Both the position numbers and the translations under genes were made by a program. DNA of 28,804 bases from Pseudomonadota bacterium (GTDB lineage Bacteria; Pseudomonadota; Alphaproteobacteria; Rhizobiales; Hyphomicrobiaceae), in NCBI GenBank assembly GCA_023423275.1, contig JAFAFW010000072.1, forward strand, positions 1-28,804. The letters are read 5' to 3'. The notes beneath the pieces are model-generated. The model had not been told where the DNA came from and ran no database searches. It was given only the letters and a program-made list of their open reading frames with translations. Within the stretch, counting starts at the first letter, position 1. Each line of letters begins with the position of its first letter. Positions 7,305 to 15,065 of this stretch are shown here, piece after piece.

Positions 7305-8057
7305 ATGGAAACACGTGAGAACAACGAAGTGGTGACCGCCGCGGTCCTTGTCATCGGCGATGAGATCCTGTCCGGGCGAACCAAGGACAAGAACATCGGC
7401 TACATTGCCGATCACTGCACGGCCATCGGCATTCAGCTCAAAGAGGTCCGGATCGTTTCCGACGTGGAAGACGATATCGCGGATGCCGTGAACAGCCTGC
7501 GGGCGCGCTACGACTATGTGTTCACCACCGGTGGCATCGGGCCGACCCACGACGACATCACGGCCGACTCGATCGCCAAGGCATTCGGGGTGCCCATCGA
7601 CGTCGACCCGCGCGCGATGGCCCTGCTCAAACCGTATTACGAGCGGCGCGGAGTGGAAATTACCCCAGGCCGGCTACGCATGGCGCGGATCCCGCAAGGC
7701 GCCGATCTCGTTGAGAATTCGATCTCGGTGGCCCCGGGCTTCATGCTGGGCAACGTGATCACGATGGCGGGCATCCCCAACGTCATGCAGGTGATGCTGG
7801 ACGCAGTGACGCCACGGTTGCGCACCGGCCGCAAGATGCTCTCCGTCAGCATCGATCTCAATTCACCGGAAGGCGCGATCGCGGGAATCTTCGGCGAGCA
7901 TCAGAAGCTCTACCCGGATGTACCGATGGGCAGCTATCCGACCTTCCGCGACAACAAGCCTTCAACCCAGCTCGTGCTGCGCTGTCTGGATGCCGATCGT
8001 CTGGCGGAGGCCGCTGAGGGCCTGAAGGCGAAGCTCACAGCGGCCGGATTGCTTTAG
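7305..8057 (+). CDS. CinA-type molybdopterin-binding-fold protein
   Basis: A 250-residue protein of the CinA N-terminal family (COG1058, MoaB/Mog fold). Motifs are V-I-G-D-E-I-L-S-G-R at 16-25 and T-T-G-G-I-G-P-T-H-D-D at 74-84. The region after about 170 is the extra domain typical of the short form, and the C-terminal nicotinamide-nucleotide amidase domain of full-length CinA (about 410 residues) is absent. Short forms are often annotated as competence/damage-inducible protein A or putative ADP-ribose pyrophosphatase; the substrate here is not shown by sequence. ATG 7305 is preferred over GTG 7299 because GGGAGG lies six bases upstream. The stop codon sits in an 8-bp tandem repeat. Confidence 0.9.
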   Translation: METRENNEVVTAAVLVIGDEILSGRTKDKNIGYIADHCTAIGIQLKEVRIVSDVEDDIADAVNSLRARYDYVFTTGGIGPTHDDITADSIAKAFGVPIDVDPRAMALLKPYYERRGVEITPGRLRMARIPQGADLVENSISVAPGFMLGNVITMAGIPNVMQVMLDAVTPRLRTGRKMLSVSIDLNSPEGAIAGIFGEHQKLYPDVPMGSYPTFRDNKPSTQLVLRCLDADRLAEAAEGLKAKLTAAGLL

Positions 8058-8068
8058 GTCTTTAGGTC
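8053..8068. repeat. 8-bp tandem duplication across the cinA-type stop codon
   Basis: TTTAGGTC occurs twice head to tail (8053-8060 and 8061-8068); the first copy contains the TAG stop (8055-8057) of the upstream gene. It fills most of the 18-base convergent gap. It is probably a replication-slippage duplication with no effect on either protein. Confidence 0.7.
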
Positions 8069-8075
8069 CACGCTA

Positions 8076-8873
8076 TCAGCTGAACCGCGCGGGAATGCCG
8101 AGCTGGGCGTGGATCGCATTGGCTTGTTGCGCGCCCATGCCCAGGGCGGACGCGAGCGAAGCGAGATATGACGCCTCCTCCTGGCTGTCGAGGTCGATGC
8201 CCATGGCCGAGACGGCATAGATCTGATTTTCCATACCCTTCGGGACCTGACGGGCAAGGCCCTGCACGTCGACGGGAGACGAAAGCTCACGGTTCACGAA
8301 AGCCATCTCTTCCGGCGAAGCATTTCCAAGAGCTTTGAGGATCTTCTGCTTCTCGCCCTCATCGATCCTGCCATCGCATTTGGCGGCTTGCAGCATGGCG
8401 CGAAGCATCAAACCGGCGGCTGCATCCTGTTGCGACGTCGGGGAGACCTGCGGCTCGCCCTGTCTCTGGAACGATTGGTTCAGAACGTCGGCAAACGAGC
8501 CACCGCTCGGTTCGCTGCTCGGCGCCCGGCTTGAGGCCTGACTTGGCGCCTGACTAGGGGCACCTCCAGACATGGCCTCCGTCAGTCCTTTGACCAGCGC
8601 ATCGAGGCCACCGCCTCCTGCGGGCGCCGATGTTCCCGTGCTGGGCGCGGCTCCACCATTGCCGCCCATGCCCCGCGCGAGCTGCTCGAGCAGGCTGCCC
8701 AATCCGCCACTGGGTTGGCTATGTCCACCAGCCTGCCCCGAGCCCAAAGGACCGCCGCCTGCGTCTGCCATGTTCATCGATCCCGGACGGCCCGACTGAG
8801 CAAACACATGACTGAGGCCTTTGGCAGCCGCTACACCGATGGCAACCTTGGCCAATGTTCCGACGAGACTCAT
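8076..8873 (-). CDS. YebE/DUF533-type protein with TerB-like C-terminal domain
   Basis: A 265-residue protein. The start at 8873 is fixed by AGGAGG five bases upstream. A short hydrophobic, Ala-rich N-terminal helix (about 5-20) resembles the membrane-associated start of YebE relatives. Then comes a long Gly/Ser/Ala/Pro/Gln low-complexity linker (about 30-155). A helical domain from about 160 to the end carries M-L-R-A-M-L-Q-A-A-K-C-D-G-R-I-D-E-G-E-K and the D-x-D-x-x-E-E-A-S-Y-L pattern of DUF533/TerB-like acidic helical folds, which may bind metal. Its role is unknown; relatives appear in envelope-stress regulons in enterobacteria, which is not evidence for this organism. It converges on the CinA-type gene. 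Confidence 0.85.
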   Translation of the reverse strand: MSLVGTLAKVAIGVAAAKGLSHVFAQSGRPGSMNMADAGGGPLGSGQAGGHSQPSGGLGSLLEQLARGMGGNGGAAPSTGTSAPAGGGGLDALVKGLTEAMSGGAPSQAPSQASSRAPSSEPSGGSFADVLNQSFQRQGEPQVSPTSQQDAAAGLMLRAMLQAAKCDGRIDEGEKQKILKALGNASPEEMAFVNRELSSPVDVQGLARQVPKGMENQIYAVSAMGIDLDSQEEASYLASLASALGMGAQQANAIHAQLGIPARFS

Positions 8874-9046
8874 CTGGACCTCCTCATTGACTGCACGGTC
8901 GGGAAAGTGACGGCCGCGCAATAAGTTCCGCAGGGCGGCACGGCCTCACCAACCAAGTGCCGAATCATCGGAGGAATACCTACGGCTTGGCTGCTGCGGC
9001 CTCAGCGCGCTTGCCGCACAGCCGGAGTTTCCGCCACATCAGGCTC

Positions 9047-10555
9047 ATGACACCCGCGCCAGACAGCACCACCACTGACTTGCAGCCGTCCACGTGGATG
9101 AGCCGCCTCGAAGCCGCGGTGGTCGCACCGATCAGAGCGTTCCGGCTCGCCTATCTGCCTCTGCTGATGATCTACTTCGCCTACGGCGCGCTCGGTATCA
9201 CGGCCGTGGCCGATAGCTTCTGGGTCAAGCAATCCCTGACCCTGACGCCGGAGGATCTGGCTGCTCTTGCGGTGTGGCTCACCCTGCCGTGGACGATCAA
9301 GATGGTGTTCGGCGAACTGGTCGATACCGTGCCGATCCTGGGTTCACAGCGGCGGATATATGTTTTTCTCGGCGCGGCGATGGTGGCGGCGGGCCTTGTT
9401 CTGTTGGCGGGCGCGGCCGGGAAATGGGTCACCTTCGCGGCGCCGGAATCCATCTATGTGCTCGCCTCGCTGCTGACCGTGACAGGCGTCGTGCTGCAGG
9501 ACGTCGTCGCCGATGCCATGAGTACCGAGGTCGTCGACCGAGAAAATCCGAATGGCACGCCGCGCGACCAACTGGAGGTCGATCGCGATCTGGGCATGGT
9601 TCAGGTGCTGGGCCGCCTGGCGTTATCGCTCGGCATTCTGTCGGTTGCCTGGCTCTCGGGATATCTGGCGCAAGTCCTGTCCTATGAGACGGTCTTCCTT
9701 ATCGGCTTGATCGTGCCGCTGATCTCGGTCACCGGCGCCATACTGGTTCGCCTGGAGATTCACGATACGGTCCGGCAGACGGACTGGCGTTTGCTGGGTG
9801 GCGGCATCGCGTTTGGCGCCGTAGTGACTTTGCTCGGCGTCACAGGCGTTCCGTTCAATCAGGAGATCGTCTTCATCGTGTCGATGATCGTCGTGATCCT
9901 GATGCTGCGCCGTGTCATCGCCGAGGTCGACACACAAACGCAGCAACGCATTCTCTACGCTGCGATCGTGATCTTCGCGTTCCGGGCAACGCCGGGTATC
10001 GGCGCGGGGTATCAATGGTTCACCATCGACCGCCTCGGGTTCGATGAGGCATTCTTCGGCGTTCTTCAGCAGATCGGTGCCGTGATCGGCCTGCTGGCGG
10101 CCTGGCTTCTGTCCGACAGCATCACGCGGCAGCCGGTTGCCCGGCTGATGCTCTGGCTGACGATCCTGGGTGCCGTGCTTGCGATCCCCAACATCATCCT
10201 GGTCAACGAGTGGTATCAGTGGACCGCGGAAACGATGGGCGTCGGCCCGCGCCAGATCGCCATTCTCGATGCCGCCGCCCAATCCCCTCTGATCCAGGTC
10301 AGCATGATCCCGATGTTGACCCTGATCGCCATCTACGCACCGGCAGGACACCGGGCGACGTGGTTTGCGCTGATGGCATCGCTCATGAACCTGGCGCTCG
10401 TCGCCGGACAGCTCATGACCAAATATCTCAACCTGATCTTCCAGGTGAACCGGGGCGACTACGCGGCTCTGCCGGCGCTGACCTGGGCGGCGGTGATTCT
10501 TGGACTGCTGATCCCCCTGTTCGCCATCCTGCGCTATGGCCGCTGGGTGCGATGA
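9047..10555 (+). CDS. Folate-biopterin-type (FBT/BT1) membrane transporter
   Basis: About 502 residues with roughly 12 hydrophobic segments. The family signature is clear: S-F-W-V-K-Q-S-L-T-L-T-P (57-68) followed by P-W-T-I-K-M-V-F-G-E-L-V-D-T-V-P-I-L-G near 81-99 and Q-R-R-I-Y, matching the P-W-x-I-K-P-x-x-G-x-x-S-D pattern of BT1/FBT carriers within the major facilitator fold. Known members carry folates or pterins in protozoa, plants and cyanobacteria; the substrate here cannot be read from sequence. The start is uncertain: ATG 9047 lacks a good ribosome site, TTG 8987 lies 11 bases after GGAGGA, and GTG 8957 is also open. No folate gene is adjacent. Confidence 0.82.
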   Translation: MTPAPDSTTTDLQPSTWMSRLEAAVVAPIRAFRLAYLPLLMIYFAYGALGITAVADSFWVKQSLTLTPEDLAALAVWLTLPWTIKMVFGELVDTVPILGSQRRIYVFLGAAMVAAGLVLLAGAAGKWVTFAAPESIYVLASLLTVTGVVLQDVVADAMSTEVVDRENPNGTPRDQLEVDRDLGMVQVLGRLALSLGILSVAWLSGYLAQVLSYETVFLIGLIVPLISVTGAILVRLEIHDTVRQTDWRLLGGGIAFGAVVTLLGVTGVPFNQEIVFIVSMIVVILMLRRVIAEVDTQTQQRILYAAIVIFAFRATPGIGAGYQWFTIDRLGFDEAFFGVLQQIGAVIGLLAAWLLSDSITRQPVARLMLWLTILGAVLAIPNIILVNEWYQWTAETMGVGPRQIAILDAAAQSPLIQVSMIPMLTLIAIYAPAGHRATWFALMASLMNLALVAGQLMTKYLNLIFQVNRGDYAALPALTWAAVILGLLIPLFAILRYGRWVR

Positions 10556-10715
10556 TCGAATCACGGCAGGCTGCCTGAGCGTTATCGCCAATGCGGCGAA
10601 AGCGTGTCGTGCGCACCACGTCGGCCGGGCAGAGTTAATAATCCTGCATGCGAGTCCTTGACGCTGCCCCAGTCATGAGCCACCTACGCACCCGATTGCT
10701 TCGGGGGAAAGATTC
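10556..10715. other. Short spacer with no clear feature
   Basis: A gap of 160 bases after the transporter. I see no tRNA, no convincing promoter pair (a TTGACG at about 10658 has no matching -10 box) and no T-tailed hairpin. Only the GGGGGAAAG ribosome site for the next small gene stands out. Confidence 0.4.
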
Positions 10716-10922
10716 ATGTCGTCACCATCGGCTGATGCGGCAACACCGCCGGTTGTTACGGCTGTGCGCCGGACGAGCGCGGGCCGTTCGGTTTTGATGC
10801 GCAGCCTGCTTGGAATCGTTCTGCTGTTCGTGATGGTGGTTGGCGGAGTCTGGCTGATGCATGCAAGCATCGAGGCCGAGGCCGATGACTTGCGCGGGAC
10901 CCAGGTGTCCCTGACGCGGTGA
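10716..10922 (+). CDS. Small single-pass membrane protein, unknown function
   Basis: A 68-residue protein. ATG follows GGGGGAAAG by five bases, a good ribosome site. Residues 1-28 are polar with several Arg (cytoplasmic by the positive-inside rule), residues 31-49 form one strongly hydrophobic helix, and the short C-terminal tail is acidic (E-A-E-A-D-D-L). This layout supports a real small inner-membrane protein rather than a chance frame, but I know no family. It lies between the FBT transporter and osmC. A hairpin with 7-bp arms begins just after the stop. Confidence 0.55.
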   Translation: MSSPSADAATPPVVTAVRRTSAGRSVLMRSLLGIVLLFVMVVGGVWLMHASIEAEADDLRGTQVSLTR

Positions 10923-10924
10923 TT

Positions 10925-10953
10925 TCCTGACGCGACGTGACGGGTGGTCAGGA
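10925..10953. terminator. 7-bp hairpin between converging small gene and osmC
   Basis: TCCTGAC (10925-10931) pairs with GTCAGGA (10947-10953) across a 15-base loop. The right arm covers the osmC stop codon. T-tracts are short on both sides, so terminator function is tentative. Confidence 0.35.
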
Positions 10954-11445
10954 TTCGCCGCGGTCGCTTGCGGTGAACTCGGGGTCCACATCGACCGGCG
11001 TCTTGATCGAGTTGGCGATAAAGCACTTGGCATGCGCCTCTTGGTGCAGCTTGCGTGCGATCTCGATATCGGCAGCTCGTGTGAGAGTGATGTGCGGACG
11101 CAGTGTCACCTGCGCGAACTCACCGCCACCGCTTGCGTTTTCGACCATCACGCCCTCGGCTTCGTCCAGATAATCCGTGACGACGATGCCGGCTACTGCG
11201 CAAAGATGCAGATACCATAATTTGTGGCAGGCAGAGACCGCGGCCACGTAAAGCTCTTCGGGATTCCAGCGCGTGGGATCGCCACGGAACGCGGGGTCGG
11301 AAGAGCCGGGGATGACGGGCTTGTCATAGCTGCTGCCGGCAGCAATCGCGTGGTCCCGCGAGTAGTCCTTATAGGACGATGTTCCCGTGCCGGTATTGCC
11401 TGTCCAACGAACGTCCACGCGATAGCGATGCTCACGTCCGGCCAT
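10948..11445 (-). CDS. OsmC-family peroxide-reducing protein
   Basis: OsmC/Ohr proteins reduce organic hydroperoxides with a reactive cysteine pair. This 165-residue member has Cys73 in V-S-A-C-H-K-L-W-Y-L and Cys141 in H-A-K-C-F-I-A-N-S-I, the two expected catalytic positions, plus the usual N-P-E-E-L-Y/F strand before the first. The ATG at 11445 is chosen because AAGGAG lies six bases upstream. No signal peptide is visible, so it should be cytoplasmic. It is divergent from rimK with a 143-base spacer that contains a 15-bp palindrome. It cannot be assigned to the OsmC or YhfA subgroup with certainty. A role in oxidant defence agrees with the msr and gor genes nearby. Confidence 0.9.
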   Translation of the reverse strand: MAGREHRYRVDVRWTGNTGTGTSSYKDYSRDHAIAAGSSYDKPVIPGSSDPAFRGDPTRWNPEELYVAAVSACHKLWYLHLCAVAGIVVTDYLDEAEGVMVENASGGGEFAQVTLRPHITLTRAADIEIARKLHQEAHAKCFIANSIKTPVDVDPEFTASDRGES

Positions 11446-11493
11446 ACCTGCTCCTTCGGTTGAGACTTCAAGAGACAATACGCGTCCGCCGGG

Positions 11494-11508
11494 CTGACAC
11501 TGCGTCAG
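11494..11508. promoter_or_regulatory. 15-bp palindrome in the osmC-rimK divergent spacer
   Basis: CTGAC-ACTGC-GTCAG is a perfect 5-bp inverted repeat with a 5-base centre. It lies 49 bases upstream of the osmC start and 10 bases before the rimK -35 candidate. Position and size suit a regulator site, but no regulator gene is adjacent. Confidence 0.35.
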
Positions 11509-11517
11509 GAGCGGCGC

Positions 11518-11546
11518 TTGGCTGATGCCCGAGGGTAGCCTATCAC
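11518..11546 (+). promoter_or_regulatory. Candidate promoter for rimK-rpe-ybdK
   Basis: TTGGCT (11518-11523), 17-base spacer, TATCAC (11541-11546). Each box matches four of six consensus bases. It lies 42 bases before the rimK start. Confidence 0.4.
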
Positions 11547-11588
11547 TTTGCGCCGAATGGTGCGAGGCGGGGCCCGAGGAGGCCGTCG

Positions 11589-12494
11589 ATGCGGTTCATA
11601 ATGCTGGCGCGCAATCCGAACCTCTATTCGCATCGGCGGCTCGTCGAGGCTGCCCAGGCGCGCGGCCACGACATCGACATCGTGAATACGCTGCATGTCC
11701 ACATGAACATCACGTCGAGCCGCCCGACTCTGAGTTATGGCGGACGGACACTGCCGCTCTACGACGCCGTCATTCCCCGCATAGGCGCGTCCGTGACACA
11801 TTACGGGCTGGCGGTGCTCCGGCAGTTCGAGATGCAGGGCGTATATCCGCTGAACGAAAGCGTTGCGATCGGACGGTCGCGGGATAAGCTCAGGGCCTTG
11901 CAACTGCTGGCGCGCGAGGGCATCGGCCTGCCCGTCACGGCGTTCGCGCATGGTCCGCGCAAAGCGGAAGTCGTCATCAAGGAAGTCGGCGGAGCTCCCG
12001 TGGTCATCAAGCTGCTGGAAGGCACGCAAGGCATTGGCGTGATCCTGGCGGAAACGGAGGCTTCCGCGAAGTCGATCATCGAGGCCTTCAGCGCGGCTAA
12101 CCTCAACATCATGGTGCAGGAGTACATCAAGGAAGCGCATGGCTCGGATATCCGGGCGTTCGTGGTCGGCGGCGAAGTGATTGCCGCCATGCAGCGCACC
12201 GGGCATCACGGGGATTTCCGCTCCAACCTGCACCGCGGCGGCAACGCCGGACCGGTCGAACTGACCGAGCAGGAACGGGCAACCGCCGTGCGGGCGGCGG
12301 AAATCCTGGGCCTCAATGCGTGTGGCGTAGACCTGCTGAGATCGCGGCGCGGCCCGGTGGTCATGGAAGTGAACTCTTCCCCCGGCCTCAAGGGCATCGA
12401 GAGTGCCACCGGGATCGACGTCGCCAAGCGGATTATCGCCTTTCTGGAACGCAGTGCCGAGCCAGGGCGTACTGAAACCAAAGGAGTGGGCTGA
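11589..12494 (+). CDS. rimK: RimK-family ATP-grasp ligase (ribosomal S6 glutamate ligase type)
   Basis: ATP-dependent addition of glutamate to a carboxyl group; the E. coli enzyme glutamylates the C-terminus of ribosomal protein S6. The 301-residue length is typical. Visible features are the N-terminal RimK domain (A-R-N-P-N-L-Y-S-H-R-R-L, then I-P-R-I-G at 62-66), the ATP-grasp lid with K-L-L-E-G-T-Q-G-I-G-V (141-151), Q-E-Y-I-K-E-A-H-G-S-D-I-R (177-189), and the metal site D248, E260, N262 in M-E-V-N-S-S-P-G. GAGGAG lies seven bases before the ATG. RimK-like proteins include ligases for other acceptors, and no rimB/rimA partner is next to it. It lies 33 bases ahead of rpe and is probably cotranscribed with it. 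Confidence 0.9.
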   Translation: MRFIMLARNPNLYSHRRLVEAAQARGHDIDIVNTLHVHMNITSSRPTLSYGGRTLPLYDAVIPRIGASVTHYGLAVLRQFEMQGVYPLNESVAIGRSRDKLRALQLLAREGIGLPVTAFAHGPRKAEVVIKEVGGAPVVIKLLEGTQGIGVILAETEASAKSIIEAFSAANLNIMVQEYIKEAHGSDIRAFVVGGEVIAAMQRTGHHGDFRSNLHRGGNAGPVELTEQERATAVRAAEILGLNACGVDLLRSRRGPVVMEVNSSPGLKGIESATGIDVAKRIIAFLERSAEPGRTETKGVG

Positions 12495-12527
12495 CGACGG
12501 TCGGCCGCACGTGTCGGGAACACCAGC

Positions 12528-13202
12528 ATGAATGATACCCTGATCGCCCCTTCGATCCTGTCATCGGACTTCGCGAAACTCGGCGAGGAGGTACGCGCCG
12601 TCGACACTGCGGGCGGAGACTGGATTCATATCGACGTGATGGATGGGCATTTCGTCCCCAACATCACCATCGGCCCCAACGTCGTGGCGGCAATCCGGCC
12701 GCACTCGAAGAAGACCTTCGACACCCATCTGATGATAGCGCCGGCTGATCCTTACATCGAAGCGTTCGCCAAGGCCGGCAGCGATATCATCACGGTGCAC
12801 GCGGAGGCCGGCCCGCATCTCGATCGATCGCTGCAATTCATCCGCAGCCTCGGCAAGAAGGCGGGCGTAGCGCTGAACCCTTCGACGCCGGAGAGTGCGA
12901 TACAGTACGTTCTCGACCGGCTCGATCTGATCCTCGTGATGACCGTCAATCCGGGCTTTGGCGGCCAGGCGTTCATCTCCGCCATGACCACCAAGATTGC
13001 CGCCGTCCGCGACATGATCGGCCGGCGTCCGATCCATCTGGAGGTTGACGGTGGGATCAATCCGGAAACGGCAGCCCTGGTCGCCAAGGCGGGAGCCGAC
13101 GTCCTGGTCGCAGGCAATGCCGTGTTCTCGGGCGGCACGTACAAGGAAAACATCGCGGCCATTCGCGCCGGCGCCGCGCGCAAGGACCAGCTCGACGCAT
13201 GA
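12528..13202 (+). CDS. rpe: Ribulose-phosphate 3-epimerase
   Basis: Interconverts ribulose 5-phosphate and xylulose 5-phosphate in the pentose-phosphate pathway. The 224-residue TIM-barrel protein has all expected metal and acid/base residues: H34 and D36 in W-I-H-I-D-V-M-D-G-H-F-V-P-N, H67 in T-H-L-M-I, and D174 in L-E-V-D-G-G-I. The phosphate-binding N-P-G-F-G-G-Q is at 141-147. In other alphaproteobacteria rpe often sits with heparinase, rsmB or purH genes; here it is between two amide-bond ligases (rimK and a YbdK-type gene), which is unusual in my knowledge. It works in the same pathway as rpiA at 18858-19565. Confidence 0.97.
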   Translation: MNDTLIAPSILSSDFAKLGEEVRAVDTAGGDWIHIDVMDGHFVPNITIGPNVVAAIRPHSKKTFDTHLMIAPADPYIEAFAKAGSDIITVHAEAGPHLDRSLQFIRSLGKKAGVALNPSTPESAIQYVLDRLDLILVMTVNPGFGGQAFISAMTTKIAAVRDMIGRRPIHLEVDGGINPETAALVAKAGADVLVAGNAVFSGGTYKENIAAIRAGAARKDQLDA

Positions 13203-13263
13203 TCGGGCGCTGATTCCGCTGCATCCCATGGCGCAGCGGGCCGCGCCGTGCCAGCATGGCGGC

Positions 13264-14394
13264 ATGACGCTGAAAGAACCGACATTCACCTTCGGCATCG
13301 AGGAGGAATACCATCTCGTCGACCGGAGTACCCGCGATCTGGCGGCTGCGCCGCAGGAGTTCATGGACACCTGCCTCGCGAAGCTTGGCGGTCAGGTCAG
13401 TCCGGAATTCCTGAAATCGCAGATCGAGATCGGAACCCCCGTCTGCCGTGATTTCCGCCAGGCCCGACAGCACCTCGCCGATATGCGCGGAACGATCGGT
13501 CAGGTGGCGGCGACCTACGGGCTTGCGCCGGTCGCGGCCTCGACTCATCCTGTCGCCCGGCCCGGCCAGCAAACGCCAACGGACAAGGAACGCTACCAGT
13601 CCCTCGCCCGGGATCTGCAAGCCGTCGGCCGCCGTCTCGTCATCTGCGGCATGCATGTCCATTGCGGAATTGAGAATGACGAGTTGCGCATCGATCTCAT
13701 GAACCAGGTCCGGTATTTCCTCCCGCACCTGCTCGTGTTGTCGACCTCTTCACCGTTCTGGGGCGGCGAGAGTACGGGTCTCAAGAGCTATCGTCTCTCG
13801 GTGATGGATCAGCTGCCCCGCACTGGCATGCCCGGACGCCTTGCCGGCTGGGCCGAATACCGGCGCACCGTCGACGTGCTGGTCAAGGGCGGTGTGATCG
13901 AGGACGCGACCAAGATCTGGTGGGACCTGCGGCCGTCCGACCGTTTTCCTACGTTGGAGATGCGAATCACCGACGTCTGCACGCGGCTCGACGATGCGGT
14001 GGCGATCGCCGCGCTCTACGTCTGCTTCTGCCGCGCGCTCTACCGGCTACGACGCAATAATCAGAGCTGGCGCACCTATCCGGTGTTTCTGCTGGAAGAA
14101 AACCGCTGGCGCGCCCAGCGTTACGGTGTCCAGGGCTCCCTGTTCGACTTCGGCAAGGGCACGCTCGAGCCGTTCCGCGATCTCATGAACGAGATCCAGA
14201 CTCTGGTTGCCGAGGACGCGGCGGCGCTCGGCTGCGAAGCCGAAGTCGCGCGTGCGGGCGCCATCGTCGATGAGGGGACGAGCGCCGATCGCCAGGTTGC
14301 CACTTATGAGCACCTTCTCGCTTCAGGCGCCTCCCCGAGACAAGCGCTCGACGGCGTCGTCGACATGCTCATTGAGGAAACCTTGCGCAACTGA
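13264..14394 (+). CDS. YbdK-type carboxylate-amine ligase (glutamate-cysteine ligase superfamily)
   Basis: A 376-residue member of the GCS2/YbdK family, close to the usual length of about 372. The motif F-G-I-E-E-E-Y-H-L-V-D (10-20) is the N-terminal catalytic signature. Further conserved parts are the C-G-M-H-V-H-C-G-I segment, W-W-D-L-R-P-S-D-R-F-P-T-L-E-M-R-I-T-D-V-C, and N-R-W-R-A-Q-R-Y-G. E. coli YbdK has weak glutamate-cysteine ligase activity in vitro; the natural substrate is usually unknown. ATG 13264 is chosen because it places the signature near the N-terminus; an in-frame ATG at 13228 is possible and neither has a strong ribosome site. It lies 61 bases after rpe, same strand. Confidence 0.9.
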   Translation: MTLKEPTFTFGIEEEYHLVDRSTRDLAAAPQEFMDTCLAKLGGQVSPEFLKSQIEIGTPVCRDFRQARQHLADMRGTIGQVAATYGLAPVAASTHPVARPGQQTPTDKERYQSLARDLQAVGRRLVICGMHVHCGIENDELRIDLMNQVRYFLPHLLVLSTSSPFWGGESTGLKSYRLSVMDQLPRTGMPGRLAGWAEYRRTVDVLVKGGVIEDATKIWWDLRPSDRFPTLEMRITDVCTRLDDAVAIAALYVCFCRALYRLRRNNQSWRTYPVFLLEENRWRAQRYGVQGSLFDFGKGTLEPFRDLMNEIQTLVAEDAAALGCEAEVARAGAIVDEGTSADRQVATYEHLLASGASPRQALDGVVDMLIEETLRN

Positions 14395-14408
14395 CGGCGC
14401 GACGCCCT

Positions 14409-14424
14409 GGGGCCATCTCGCCCC
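14409..14424. terminator. Small GC hairpin between the converging ybdK-type and yceI-type genes
   Basis: GGGGC (14409-14413) pairs with GCCCC (14420-14424). It lies in a 34-base convergent gap. The stem is only five pairs and there is no T-tract, so function is weakly supported. Confidence 0.3.
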
Positions 14425-14428
14425 TGCC

Positions 14429-15052
14429 CTACTCCTTCAGTAGGAACTCGGCTTCGATCACGATGCGGATCTCATCGCCGATCAACGGCAAGGCGCGCGT
14501 CAGGCCCCAGGCGCTGCGCAGCACGGTGGTCGTGGCGGTGAAGCCCGAGACCCACTTGCCCTTGTATGTCGGGTTGATGGGCGCGAACGGATGCTCGCCG
14601 GTGTAGTTCCACATCACCTGCAATGTGACCGGATTGGTTACGCCGAGGATCGTGAGTTCGCCATCGACCTCGCCCGTCTTGTCGGTCGTCGGGCGGATCG
14701 ACGTGCTCTTGAAGGTGATGATGGGATTTTCGGCGACGTTGAAGAAGTCCGCGCTCTTCAGATTGCTGTCGTATTCCACCACGCCCGTCGTCAGGCTTGC
14801 CGTCTTTATGGCGACATTGATCGAACCGGCGGCGGGATCCGTCGGTGTGAATTCCAGACGCCCGTCGAAATCCAGAAAGCGTCCGGACTGGCGCGACAGA
14901 CCGAGATGATTCCAAGTGAAACGGACCGACGAATTCTGCTTGTCGATGACCCAGATGTCGGCAGCCGCCGGCGCGCTGATGGCCATCAGCAGCGTCAGGA
15001 AGACGGCAAGACTTTTGCGAATCCGCGCAACAGAACCAGTCAGACAGGACAT
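14429..15052 (-). CDS. YceI-family exported lipocalin-like protein
   Basis: A 207-residue protein with an N-terminal signal peptide (about 1-31, positive residues then V-F-L-T-L-L-M-A-I-S-A and a P-A-A-A cut site), so it should be periplasmic. The mature part has the YceI pattern: W-x-I-D-K-Q-N-S-S-V-R-F, G-R-F-x-D-F-D-G-R-L-E-F, S-A-D-F-F-N-V-A-E-N-P-I-I-T-F-K-S, and G-E-L-T-I-L-G-V-T-N-P-V. YceI proteins form a beta-barrel that binds isoprenoid lipids such as polyprenyl pyrophosphate or ubiquinone tails; the physiological role varies. A bulged 11-bp hairpin lies just upstream of the start. The start at 15052 is chosen because it opens the signal peptide. Confidence 0.92.
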   Translation of the reverse strand: MSCLTGSVARIRKSLAVFLTLLMAISAPAAADIWVIDKQNSSVRFTWNHLGLSRQSGRFLDFDGRLEFTPTDPAAGSINVAIKTASLTTGVVEYDSNLKSADFFNVAENPIITFKSTSIRPTTDKTGEVDGELTILGVTNPVTLQVMWNYTGEHPFAPINPTYKGKWVSGFTATTTVLRSAWGLTRALPLIGDEIRIVIEAEFLLKE

Positions 15053-15065
15053 CAAATTGGGTTCC

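Noticed and set aside
9623..10591. A 322-codon minus-strand frame opposite the FBT transporter
   Set aside because: Composition is Asp/Gln/Arg/His-rich, the typical mirror of a hydrophobic membrane protein in high-GC DNA.
12561..13370. A 269-codon minus-strand frame opposite rpe
   Set aside because: No motif, biased composition, and rpe is certain.
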